Positions 6,751-13,138 of a stretch of 17,277 nt of DNA are shown piece after piece. Made by a program: the position numbers and the translations under genes. The notes under the pieces are model-generated. The model ran no database searches, was not told the DNA's origin, and worked only from the letters and a program-made list of their open reading frames with translations. Within the stretch, counting starts at the first letter, position 1, and each line of letters opens with the position of its first letter. This stretch comes from Nitrospinota bacterium (GTDB lineage: Bacteria; 2-12-FULL-45-22; JACOWJ01): contig JACOWJ010000013.1 of the NCBI GenBank assembly GCA_016176845.1, positions 1-17,277 on the forward strand, read 5' to 3'.

Positions 6751-7713
6751 TCAAACCACTCCGGCCTTGAGCATGTCGTGGAGGTGGACGATGCCCTCGG
6801 CCCTTCGCTGCTCATCCAGGATCAGCAGGCTGGTGATGGCGTAGTACTCCATCACCTGAATGGCCTGAGCCGCCAGAGACTCGCCCTCGATCGTCTTGGG
6901 GTTGACGGTCATGATCTCCTGGGCGGTCTTGTGAAAAAGGTCGGTCTCCCTCTCCATCAGGCGCCGCAGGTCCCCATCGGTGACGATCCCATGGACGATT
7001 CCCTCCTCGTCCACCACGCTCGTCACCCCCAACCCTTTGGAGGAGATCTCGTAGATCACATCCTTCAGGAGGGCTTCCCGGGTCACTCGGGGAACTTCCT
7101 TTCCGGTATGCATGAGGTCTTTGACTTTCAGGAGAAGCCTCTTCCCCAACGATCCCCCGGGGTGGAACAGGGCAAAGTCCTCCTTCCGGAGCCCTTTCCT
7201 CTGCAAGAGGGCAACGGCGAGGGCATCCCCCATCGCCAGGGTGGCCGTAGTGCTGGCCGTGGGCACCAGGCCCAAGGGACAGGCCTCCTCCTCCACCCCC
7301 ACATCCAGGACGATATCGCTTTCCCGGGCCAGGGTCGAGCTCAGGTTTCCCGTGATCCCGATCAGGGGGACGCGGAAACGTTTGATGGCGGGCAGGAGCC
7401 GGAGCACCTCTTCGGTCTCGCCGCTGTTGGAGATTCCCAGGAGCAAGTCCCCCCGCGTCACCATCCCCAGGTCACCGTGGATCCCCTCAGCCGGATGGAG
7501 GAAAAGGGCCGGGGTGCCGATGCTGGCGAAGGTGGAGGTGATCTTCTTGCCGATCAATCCCGACTTGCCCATTCCGGTGATCACCACCCTCCCCTGACAG
7601 CGATGGATCAGATCCACCGCCTGGAGAAACTCTTCCCCGATCCGACCCGCCAGGGCCGCCACCGCCCGACTCTCCACCAGCAATGCCTTCTTGGCCAGCT
7701 CCAGGATCTCCAT
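6751..7713 (-). CDS. kdsD: Arabinose-5-phosphate isomerase (KdsD/KpsF family)
   Basis: A 320-residue cytoplasmic enzyme that interconverts ribulose-5-phosphate and arabinose-5-phosphate, the first step to Kdo of lipopolysaccharide. The N-terminal SIS sugar-phosphate domain shows GMGKSG (47-52), ISNSGETEEV (94-103) and PTASTTATLAMGDALA (151-166). HPGG (184-187) carries the His linked to catalysis in this family. Two CBS domains follow (about 199-260 and 265-320), as in full-length KdsD. The ATG has an AGAGGA site 4 nt upstream. Family A copy 4 begins immediately beyond that site, so the gene's leader is mostly repeat sequence. No other Kdo or Lpt gene lies in the window. A divergent promoter region shared with purB is proposed. 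Confidence 0.95.
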   Translation of the reverse strand: MEILELAKKALLVESRAVAALAGRIGEEFLQAVDLIHRCQGRVVITGMGKSGLIGKKITSTFASIGTPALFLHPAEGIHGDLGMVTRGDLLLGISNSGETEEVLRLLPAIKRFRVPLIGITGNLSSTLARESDIVLDVGVEEEACPLGLVPTASTTATLAMGDALAVALLQRKGLRKEDFALFHPGGSLGKRLLLKVKDLMHTGKEVPRVTREALLKDVIYEISSKGLGVTSVVDEEGIVHGIVTDGDLRRLMERETDLFHKTAQEIMTVNPKTIEGESLAAQAIQVMEYYAITSLLILDEQRRAEGIVHLHDMLKAGVV

Positions 7714-7721
7714 CGTTCCTC

Positions 7722-7813
7722 TTAGGGGTTAGGGATTAGCGATTAGGGGTTAGTGAAGAAGAGGTTTCGCTAATCCCTGGCCTATAGCCCCTTAAAATGG
7801 GAATTCCTATACA
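7722..7813 (+). repeat. Family A repeat, copy 4
   Basis: Left-arm heptamers are TTAGGGG, TTAGGGA, TTAGCGA and TTAGGGG. The centre is TGAAGAAGAGGTTTCGC, the right arm is CTAATCCCTGGCCTATAGCC, and the tail is TTAAAATGGGAATTCCTATA followed by CA. Its left end abuts the kdsD ribosome site and it is in antisense to kdsD. It is in direct tandem with copy 5. Confidence 0.88.
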
Positions 7814-7815
7814 AG

Positions 7816-7913
7816 CAAGTTAGGGACTAGGGATTATGGGCTAGGGGCTAGTGAAGAAGAACTTTTGCTACCCCCTAGCCTCTAGCCCTTTAAAAATGGG
7901 AATTCCTATACGA
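7816..7913 (+). repeat. Family A repeat, copy 5
   Basis: The left end is CAAGTTAGGG, followed by heptamers with four G-runs (7823-7847). The centre is TGAAGAAGAACTTTTGC, the right arm is TACCCCCTAGCCTCTAGCCC, and the tail is AAAAATGGGAATTCCTATAC followed by GA. AGCAAGTT flanks it on both sides (7814-7821 and 7913-7920). This is either a target duplication or the start of a further truncated unit. Confidence 0.88.
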
Positions 7914-7921
7914 GCAAGTTC

Positions 7922-7951
7922 CGGGGAGCTTGCCTTCGGGCTAACTCCCCG
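7922..7951. other. Hairpin with TTCG tetraloop
   Basis: CGGGGAG (7922-7928) pairs with CTCCCCG (7945-7951), and GCC (7932-7934) with GGC (7939-7941) across a TTCG loop. The two stems are separated by a 3-by-3 internal loop. No T-run follows on either strand, so it is not an obvious terminator. It would lie in the kdsD leader if the promoter at 7971-8000 is right. Confidence 0.35.
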
Positions 7952-7970
7952 AGCTCCCATAGGCAGAGAG

Positions 7971-8000
7971 AGGATAGCATAATCGAGATAAGCCCGTCAA
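7971..8000 (-). promoter_or_regulatory. Putative kdsD promoter (divergent)
   Basis: On the minus strand TTGACG (8000-7995) is followed by an 18-nt spacer and TATCCT (7976-7971). It would give a leader of about 250 nt carrying the TTCG hairpin and family A copies 5 and 4 in antisense. The -10 box matches 4/6. Confidence 0.3.
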
Positions 8001-8034
8001 CCGGGAGAAAACCGTTTTCTTTTTTCTCCTTGAC
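7996..8034. promoter_or_regulatory. Dyad between back-to-back -35 boxes (operator candidate)
   Basis: GTCAA (7996-8000) and TTGAC (8030-8034) are inverted, with GGAGAAAA (8004-8011) and TTTTCTCC (8022-8029) nested inside them. A separate 15-bp palindrome, AGAAAACCGTTTTCT (8006-8020), lies at the centre. The dyad puts kdsD and purB promoters symmetrically around one site. A LacI/PurR-like operator is conceivable from the AAAAC/GTTTT halves, but the extra central base differs from the E. coli PurR box. Confidence 0.35.
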
Positions 8035-8059
8035 CCCGGCCGGTTGCGCACCTTACAAT
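8030..8059 (+). promoter_or_regulatory. Putative promoter of the purine operon
   Basis: TTGACC (8030-8035) and TACAAT (8054-8059) are separated by 18 nt, and each box matches the sigma-70 consensus at 5/6 positions. The start point would be near 8066, leaving a leader of about 33 nt before purB. This is the best promoter match in the window. Confidence 0.55.
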
Positions 8060-8098
8060 TACAGACAACCTCGGTGCTAAAAAGAAAGGGCGGACGAA

Positions 8099-9421
8099 GT
8101 GATCGATCGCTACAGCCGGCCCCGGATGGTCCGGGTCTGGTCCCCGGAAAACAAGGTGGACCAATGGTTAGCCATTGAGCTGTTGGCCTTGGAGGCCTTG
8201 AAGGAATTGGGAGAGGTCCCGGAGGCCTCCCTGAGGAGGATTCGCGAGAAGGCTCGCTACGATTTGGACCGGATGAACCAGATCGAGCAGGAGGTTAAAC
8301 ACGATGTCATCGCCTTCCTGACCAATGTGGGCGAATACGTGGGTGAAGATGCCCGCTACCTACATTATGGGATGGCCTCCTCCGACATCCTGGATACCGG
8401 CCTGGCGCTGCAGCTCCGGGAGGCCGCGGACCTCATTCTGGAGGGGATCGCCGCGTTATCCCGGGCCTTGGAAGAGAAGGCCGGGGAGCACCAGTACACC
8501 GTCATGATCGGCCGTACCCATGGGGTCCATGCCGAACCGATCACCTTTGGCCTGAAGCTCGCCGGTTGGTACCAGGAGATCCAGCGCAGCCGAGAGCGGC
8601 TGGTGCGGGCCCGGGAGGGGATCTGCGTCGGCAAAATCTCGGGGGTGGTGGGAACCTATGCGCATATCCCCCCCTTCGTGGAGGGCTACGTGTGCCAACG
8701 CCTTGGCCTGAAGCCCGCTCCCATCTCCACCCAGATCCTCCAGCGCGATCGGCACGCCGAGCTCTTGATGTCCCTGGCGATCCTCGCCAGTTCCCTGGAG
8801 AAGTTTGCCCTGGAGATCAGACATCTGCAGCGGACCGAGGTGCAGGAGGCCGAAGAGCTTTTCGGCGAAGGGCAAAAGGGCTCTTCCGCCATGCCTCACA
8901 AGCGAAATTCGATCGGGGCCGAGCAGCTATGCGGTCTGGCCCGGCTGATCCGCTCTTACGCCTGGGCCGCCTTGGAAGACATCCCCCTCTGGCACGAGCG
9001 AGACATCAGCCACTCCTCGGTCGAGCGGGTCATCCTCCCCGATAGCACCATCCTGACCGATTACATGCTGTCCAAGATGACCGACCTGATCGCTCATCTG
9101 CAGGTCTATCCAAGGCGGATGCAGGCCAACCTTCAGTTAACCGGAGGGTTCCACTTCTCCCAGGGGGTGATGTTGGCCCTGATTCGCAAAGGGCTCCCTC
9201 GGGAGGAGGCCTACCGGATCGTCCAGCGCCAGGCGATGGACGCCTGGATGCACGGGGTGGAGTTGAAGGAGCTGCTGGCTCGGAGCGAAGAGGTCCAACG
9301 CCACTTGACGGCCGAGGAGCTGTCGGCCTGTTTTGACCCCCACAATCACCTGCGTCATGTGGAGGAGATCTTTCAGCGAGTATTTCCGGCGAGGAATTGC
9401 GGTCCGCAAGTTAGGGATTAG
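8099..9421 (+). CDS. purB: Adenylosuccinate lyase
   Basis: A 440-residue enzyme of the fumarase/aspartase superfamily. It splits SAICAR to AICAR and adenylosuccinate to AMP, releasing fumarate each time. His68 (EVKHDVIAF) and His141 (GRTHGVHAEP) fall where the Bacillus PurB active-site histidines lie. The lyase signature is GSSAMPHKRN (261-270). The GTG start has AAAGGG 8 nt upstream. The normal C-terminus seems to end near EEIFQRVFP; the last ten residues (ARNCGPQVRD) run towards and into family A copy 6, whose TAG (9419-9421) is the stop codon. The tail is therefore repeat-derived in part. It is first gene of the purine operon. Confidence 0.97.
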   Translation: MIDRYSRPRMVRVWSPENKVDQWLAIELLALEALKELGEVPEASLRRIREKARYDLDRMNQIEQEVKHDVIAFLTNVGEYVGEDARYLHYGMASSDILDTGLALQLREAADLILEGIAALSRALEEKAGEHQYTVMIGRTHGVHAEPITFGLKLAGWYQEIQRSRERLVRAREGICVGKISGVVGTYAHIPPFVEGYVCQRLGLKPAPISTQILQRDRHAELLMSLAILASSLEKFALEIRHLQRTEVQEAEELFGEGQKGSSAMPHKRNSIGAEQLCGLARLIRSYAWAALEDIPLWHERDISHSSVERVILPDSTILTDYMLSKMTDLIAHLQVYPRRMQANLQLTGGFHFSQGVMLALIRKGLPREEAYRIVQRQAMDAWMHGVELKELLARSEEVQRHLTAEELSACFDPHNHLRHVEEIFQRVFPARNCGPQVRD

Positions 9422-9495
9422 GGATTAGGGGCTAGGGACTAGTAAGAAAGAAGAGCTTTTGCTAATCCCTAGCCCCTAGTCCCTAGCCCCTAAAA
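9407..9495 (+). repeat. Family A repeat, copy 6 (inside the purine operon, tail lost)
   Basis: The left end is CAAGTTAGGG, with heptamers holding four G-runs (9414-9437). The centre is TAAGAAAGAAGAGCTTTTGC. The right arm is CTAATCC, CTAGCCC, CTAGTCC, CTAGCCC. After CTAAAAA the conserved tail is missing and AGGAGAGCAGCACC follows instead, with the purC ribosome site. It is nearly identical to copy 3 apart from heptamer number, so the two look recently related. Its hairpin lies in the purB-purC mRNA. Confidence 0.9.
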
Positions 9496-9503
9496 AAGGA
9501 GAG
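9492..9503 (+). promoter_or_regulatory. purC ribosome-binding site abutting a repeat
   Basis: AAAAAAGGAGAG lies where other family A copies read AAAAATGGAAAT, 10 nt before the TTG start of purC. The A-run belongs to the repeat and the GGAG may be a modified remnant of its tail. Confidence 0.55.
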
Positions 9504-9511
9504 CAGCACCA

Positions 9512-10219
9512 TTGGAAAAAAGGGAAAAGATTTACGAGGGAAAGGCCAAGGTCCTCTATGCCACGGAGGACCCGAATTTCTTGATCCAATATTTCAAAGA
9601 CGATGCGACCGCTTTCAACGCCCAGAAGCGGGGCACGATCCGGGAAAAAGGGCTCCTAAACAACCAGATCTCTTCCACCCTCTTCCAGTTCCTGGAGGGC
9701 GCGGGAATCGAGACGCATTTCGTCAGGACGCTGGGTGAGCGGGAGATGTTGGTCAAACGGCTGGAGATCCTGCCGATAGAGGTCGTGGTGCGAAACATCG
9801 TGGCCGGCAGCCTCTCGCAACGACTGGGGCTGCCCGAAGGGACCCCGCTCGCCGGAACCATTCTGGAGTTTTATTACAAGCGAGACGACCTGGGCGACCC
9901 CATGATCAACGAGTATCACATCCGGGCCCTGGGACTGGCCACGGAGGAAGAGATGGCCAGGGTCAGCGCCATGGCGCTGCGAATTAATGTCCTCTTGCAA
10001 CCCTTCCTGGAAAAGAGAGGCCTCCGGTTGATCGACGCCAAGTACGAGTTCGGGCGGTACGAAGGCCGAATCCTGCTGGGCGACGAGATCAGCCCCGATG
10101 GCTGCCGTTTCTGGGACATGGAAACCGATGAGAAGATGGACAAGGACCGGTTCCGCAGGGACCTGGGACGGGTGGAAGAGGTTTACCAAGAGGTCTGGCG
10201 CCGGGTCTGCGCGGCCTAA
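9512..10219 (+). CDS. purC: Phosphoribosylaminoimidazole-succinocarboxamide (SAICAR) synthase
   Basis: A 235-residue ATP-dependent ligase that joins aspartate to CAIR to form SAICAR, the substrate PurB then cleaves. Visible marks are the N-terminal YEGKAKVLY (8-16), the first family signature VVVRNIVAGSL (91-101), LIDAKYEFG (173-181) and the second signature DEISPDGCRFWD (191-202). Length is typical of the short bacterial form. The start is TTG: AGGAG lies 10 nt upstream and no ATG fits the conserved N-terminus. It follows the repeat after purB and leads directly into purS. Confidence 0.97.
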   Translation: MEKREKIYEGKAKVLYATEDPNFLIQYFKDDATAFNAQKRGTIREKGLLNNQISSTLFQFLEGAGIETHFVRTLGEREMLVKRLEILPIEVVVRNIVAGSLSQRLGLPEGTPLAGTILEFYYKRDDLGDPMINEYHIRALGLATEEEMARVSAMALRINVLLQPFLEKRGLRLIDAKYEFGRYEGRILLGDEISPDGCRFWDMETDEKMDKDRFRRDLGRVEEVYQEVWRRVCAA

Positions 10220-10234
10220 ATGGAAGGGGGGAGG

Positions 10235-10558
10235 ATGGCGCGGGCAAAGGTCTATGTGACGCTAAAGGCCGGAATCCTGGATCCCCAGGGGAAAGCGGTC
10301 AAGGGGGGCCTTGAGGCCTTGGGGTTCTCCGAGGTAGAGGACGTTCGCGTCGGGAAATATATCGAGCTCCGGGTGGCTGATGGTTCCGAGGAGAATTTAA
10401 AGGCACGGATCGATGAGATGTGCCAACGGTTGTTGGCCAACCCGGTGATCGAGGATTTCCTGTCCGAAATCGTGCAGGAGGCCTCATCCGAAGAGGACTC
10501 CGATCCCTCAAAGTTTCGAAGGAAATTAGATCTGGATCACAAGATCAATAGAAAATAG
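10235..10558 (+). CDS. purS: FGAM synthase subunit PurS, with C-terminal extension
   Basis: A small subunit that bridges PurL and PurQ in the FGAR-to-FGAM step. The core runs from ARAKVYVTLKAGILDPQGKA (2-21) through GFSEVEDVRVGKYIEL (30-45) to NPVIEDFLSEIV (69-80). PurS is usually about 80-85 residues. Here 25 more follow, acidic then basic (from EASSEEDSD to the final DHKINRK), probably a flexible tail. ATG 10235 is preferred because it matches the family start and has AAGGGG just upstream. ATG 10220, directly after the purC stop, would add five residues. There is a 37-nt gap to argS. Confidence 0.93.
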   Translation: MARAKVYVTLKAGILDPQGKAVKGGLEALGFSEVEDVRVGKYIELRVADGSEENLKARIDEMCQRLLANPVIEDFLSEIVQEASSEEDSDPSKFRRKLDLDHKINRK

Positions 10559-10595
10559 AGGTCAATCGATTCCGGGCATGAGGTAATAACCCGAT

Positions 10596-12293
10596 ATGAT
10601 CCAATTCAGAGAAGAGATCGTGCACCGGCTGGCCCAAATCCCTGGCCTATCCGAAAAGCTCGTGAGACCGCTCCTGGAGAAACCGGCTGATCCCTCTTAC
10701 GGAGAGTATGCCTTACCTTGCTTCCGGCTCGCCAGGGAGTGGCGCCGCCGCCCCAATGAGATCGCGGAAGATCTGGCCCGCCAATTGGGCTCCTTCGGCT
10801 CCATCGCATCCGTCGAAAGCGTTGGACCCTACTTGAACTTTAAGATCGATCCGTTGGCCTTGACGCGTTCCGTGTTGGGGGAGATTGGAGAGAAGGGCCC
10901 CGACTATGGCTCCGACAAACTGGGAGAGGGGAAGACGATCGTGATCGACTATTCTTCACCCAACATCGCCAAGCCATTTCATATGGGGCACCTGCGCTCC
11001 ACCATCCTGGGGAGCTCCCTCAAACAGATCTTTTCCACCCTCGGCTACCGCGTGGCTTCCATCAACTTCCTGGGAGATTGGGGGACGCAGTTTGGCCTTT
11101 TGGCCCTCGCCTACCAGAAATGGGGCGACAATCAGGAGCTCGAGGCCCGCCCCATCCGTTACCTCTATGAGCTCTATGTGAAGATCAACCAGGCCGCGCA
11201 AGAGGAGCCCGCCATCCAAGAGGCGGCGCGCGAAAACTTCCGGCAGATGGAGGAAGGCGCCCGCGAGCCCCTCGACCTATGGAACCGCTTTCGGACCCTC
11301 TCCATCCAGGAGTACGAGCGGGTCTACAGCCGGCTGGGTGTCCATTTCGACGTCTATAGTGGGGAGAGCTTTTACCGGGAGAAGGTCCAGGGCGTCCTCG
11401 AGGAGCTGAAGGCCAAGGGCCTCCTGCAGCTCTCCCAAGGGGCCTCCATCGTCGATCTTCTGCCTTGGGGTCTCAACGTGGCGCTCCTGGCCAAGAGCGA
11501 CGGGACTACCCTCTACCTGACGCGCGACCTGGCGGCCACCCACGAGCGGTACGCCGAGTACCGCTTCCACCGGCTAATCTACGTGGTGGGCTCCGATCAA
11601 CGGCTCCACTTCACCCAGCTGTTCAAGACCCTGGAGCTGATGGGTCGGCCATGGGCAGACCGGTGCGTCCACGTGGATTTCGGTCGCATCCTGGGCATGT
11701 CAACCCGCAAGGGACAGGCCGTCTTCCTCGATGACGTCCTCGACGAGGGAAAACGGCGCGCCCTGGAGAAGATGCAGGCCAACCCGGAAAAGTTCGCTGA
11801 GGTAGCAGACCCCGACCTGACGGCCGATATCTGTGGCATGTCTGCCATCGTCTTCAGCGACCTGTCGAGGCGGCGGGTCAAAGATTACGAGTTCGACTGG
11901 GAACAGGTCCTGGCCTTCGAGGGAGATACGGGGTTATACCTGCAGAACGCCCACGCCCGGGTGGCCGGGATCATGCGCAAGTCGGGGGTCGCGCTGCCGA
12001 GCTCAATCGACTACGGGCTGTTGCTCGGCGAGGGGGAGACGCTCGATCTGGTGAGGCACCTGTCCGCCTTCCCCGAGGTGGTCCATCGGGCGGCCGAAGA
12101 GTATGAGCCCGCCTTCATCTGTACCTACCTGATCGGTCTTGCCCGGCTGCTTCATCAGGCTTACAAGGCCCTGTGGGTGCAGGGTCGGCCCCCCCCACTG
12201 GCCGAGGCCCGGCTTAAGCTCCTATGGTCGGTGAAGCAGGTGCTGGCCAACGGGATGCGGCTTCTCGGGATGACCCCGCTGGAAAGGATGTGA
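10596..12293 (+). CDS. argS: Arginyl-tRNA synthetase
   Basis: A 565-residue class I aminoacyl-tRNA synthetase of normal length. The N-terminal additional domain (about 1-90) is followed by the HIGH region, here [17 protein letters not shown] (120-136, HMGH at 129-132). GDWGTQFG (160-167) is typical of ArgRS. The KMSKS loop reads GMSTRKG (367-373). The C-terminal DALR anticodon-binding domain ends in [16 protein letters not shown] 10596 has GAGGT 11 nt upstream. The gene lies between purS and purQ on the same strand and stops 2 nt before the purQ start, so it is almost certainly transcribed with the purine genes. Function is firm; its place in the operon is the unusual part. Confidence 0.97.
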   Translation: MIQFREEIVHRLAQIPGLSEKLVRPLLEKPADPSYGEYALPCFRLAREWRRRPNEIAEDLARQLGSFGSIASVESVGPYLNFKIDPLALTRSVLGEIGEKGPDYGSDKLGEGKTIVIDYSSPNIAKPFHMGHLRSTILGSSLKQIFSTLGYRVASINFLGDWGTQFGLLALAYQKWGDNQELEARPIRYLYELYVKINQAAQEEPAIQEAARENFRQMEEGAREPLDLWNRFRTLSIQEYERVYSRLGVHFDVYSGESFYREKVQGVLEELKAKGLLQLSQGASIVDLLPWGLNVALLAKSDGTTLYLTRDLAATHERYAEYRFHRLIYVVGSDQRLHFTQLFKTLELMGRPWADRCVHVDFGRILGMSTRKGQAVFLDDVLDEGKRRALEKMQANPEKFAEVADPDLTADICGMSAIVFSDLSRRRVKDYEFDWEQVLAFEGDTGLYLQNAHARVAGIMRKSGVALPSSIDYGLLLGEGETLDLVRHLSAFPEVVHRAAEEYEPAFICTYLIGLARLLHQAYKALWVQGRPPPLAEARLKLLWSVKQVLANGMRLLGMTPLERM

Positions 12294-12295
12294 CC

Positions 12296-12982
12296 GTGAA
12301 ATTTGGCGTGATCGTCTTCCCCGGCTCCAACTGCGACCATGACTGCTACCATGTGATTCGACATGTAATGGGAATGCCGGTGGAGTTTGTCTGGCACAAG
12401 GAGACTCACCTGAGCGGTTTCGACTGCCTGATTCTCCCTGGAGGCTTCTCCTACGGGGACTACTTGCGTACGGGGGCCATTGCCCGCTTCTCTCCCGTGA
12501 TGCGGGCGGTAGAGGATTTCGCCGAGGCGGGTGGGCCAGTCCTGGGGATCTGCAATGGCTTCCAAATCCTGCTGGAGGCCGGGCTGCTGCCAGGGGCGAT
12601 GTTGCGCAACCGCTCCTTGAGCTTCATCTGTCAGGACGTCTATTTGTGTCTGGAGAACCCTCATATCCCCTTTACCCTTTTAGGCCACTCCAGCCAGGTC
12701 CTGCGGATGCCCATCGCTCACGGGGAGGGGAATTACTACGCGGACCCCCAAACCCTGGCGGAGCTGGAAGCAAACGGACAGGTCGTCTTTCGATACTGCA
12801 CCGCCGAGGGGGAGAAGACCGACGGGGCCAACCCCAACGGCTCCCTCCATCACATCGCCGGCATCTGCAACCGGGAGGGGAACGTGCTGGGAATCATGCC
12901 CCACCCCGAGCGGTGCTGCGAGGGCATCTTGGGGAACGAGGATGGCAAGCTGATCTTTGAGAGCATTCTGCTTACACGTTAG
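12296..12982 (+). CDS. purQ: FGAM synthase glutaminase subunit PurQ
   Basis: A 228-residue class I (triad) glutamine amidotransferase that supplies ammonia to PurL. The nucleophile is Cys86 in LGICNGFQ (83-90); His203 and Glu205 in MPHPER complete the triad. [12 protein letters not shown] (47-58) is typical of PurQ. The GTG start has GGAAAGGA 7 nt upstream, inside the end of argS. An ATG at 12224 would overlap argS by 70 nt and add residues foreign to the family. Length matches stand-alone PurQ, as expected with separate purS and small purL. Confidence 0.97.
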   Translation: MKFGVIVFPGSNCDHDCYHVIRHVMGMPVEFVWHKETHLSGFDCLILPGGFSYGDYLRTGAIARFSPVMRAVEDFAEAGGPVLGICNGFQILLEAGLLPGAMLRNRSLSFICQDVYLCLENPHIPFTLLGHSSQVLRMPIAHGEGNYYADPQTLAELEANGQVVFRYCTAEGEKTDGANPNGSLHHIAGICNREGNVLGIMPHPERCCEGILGNEDGKLIFESILLTR

Positions 12983-12996
12983 GCGGAGCGACACTT

Positions 12997-13125
12997 ATGA
13001 AGTCACAACCCCTCAACTGCAATGTTTACACAAATGCTATTCTAACCGTCCAAAACTGGCAGTCCAAATCCTTTAACCATGCGGGTTTCGGGCGATGCTA
13101 CCCGATGTTTAGGATAGGCTTTTAA
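12997..13125 (+). CDS. Possible 42-residue small ORF between purQ and purL
   Basis: ATG 12997 opens 42 codons ending in TAA at 13123, 14 nt after purQ and 13 nt before purL. GGAG lies 8 nt upstream. The peptide starts [16 protein letters not shown] and ends MFRIGF. It is rich in Asn, Cys and aromatic residues, and I recognise no motif or membrane helix. The stretch has lower GC than its neighbours. It may be a real small protein, a leader, or simply non-coding spacer; chance is quite possible at this length. Confidence 0.25.
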   Translation: MKSQPLNCNVYTNAILTVQNWQSKSFNHAGFGRCYPMFRIGF

Positions 13126-13138
13126 TCGAAAGGCGTCC

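Noticed and set aside
6742-7725. 327-codon open frame antisense to kdsD
   Set aside because: It is His/Gln/Gly-rich and mirrors kdsD codons, with no motif or ribosome site.
9411-9438. Telomere-like TTAGGG repeats
   Set aside because: The unit is seven bases with a variable last base and lies within hairpin arms in an operon, not at a replicon end.
12224-12295. Upstream ATG for purQ
   Set aside because: It would overlap argS by 70 nt and add 24 residues unlike PurQ. GTG 12296 has a good ribosome site and the family N-terminus.
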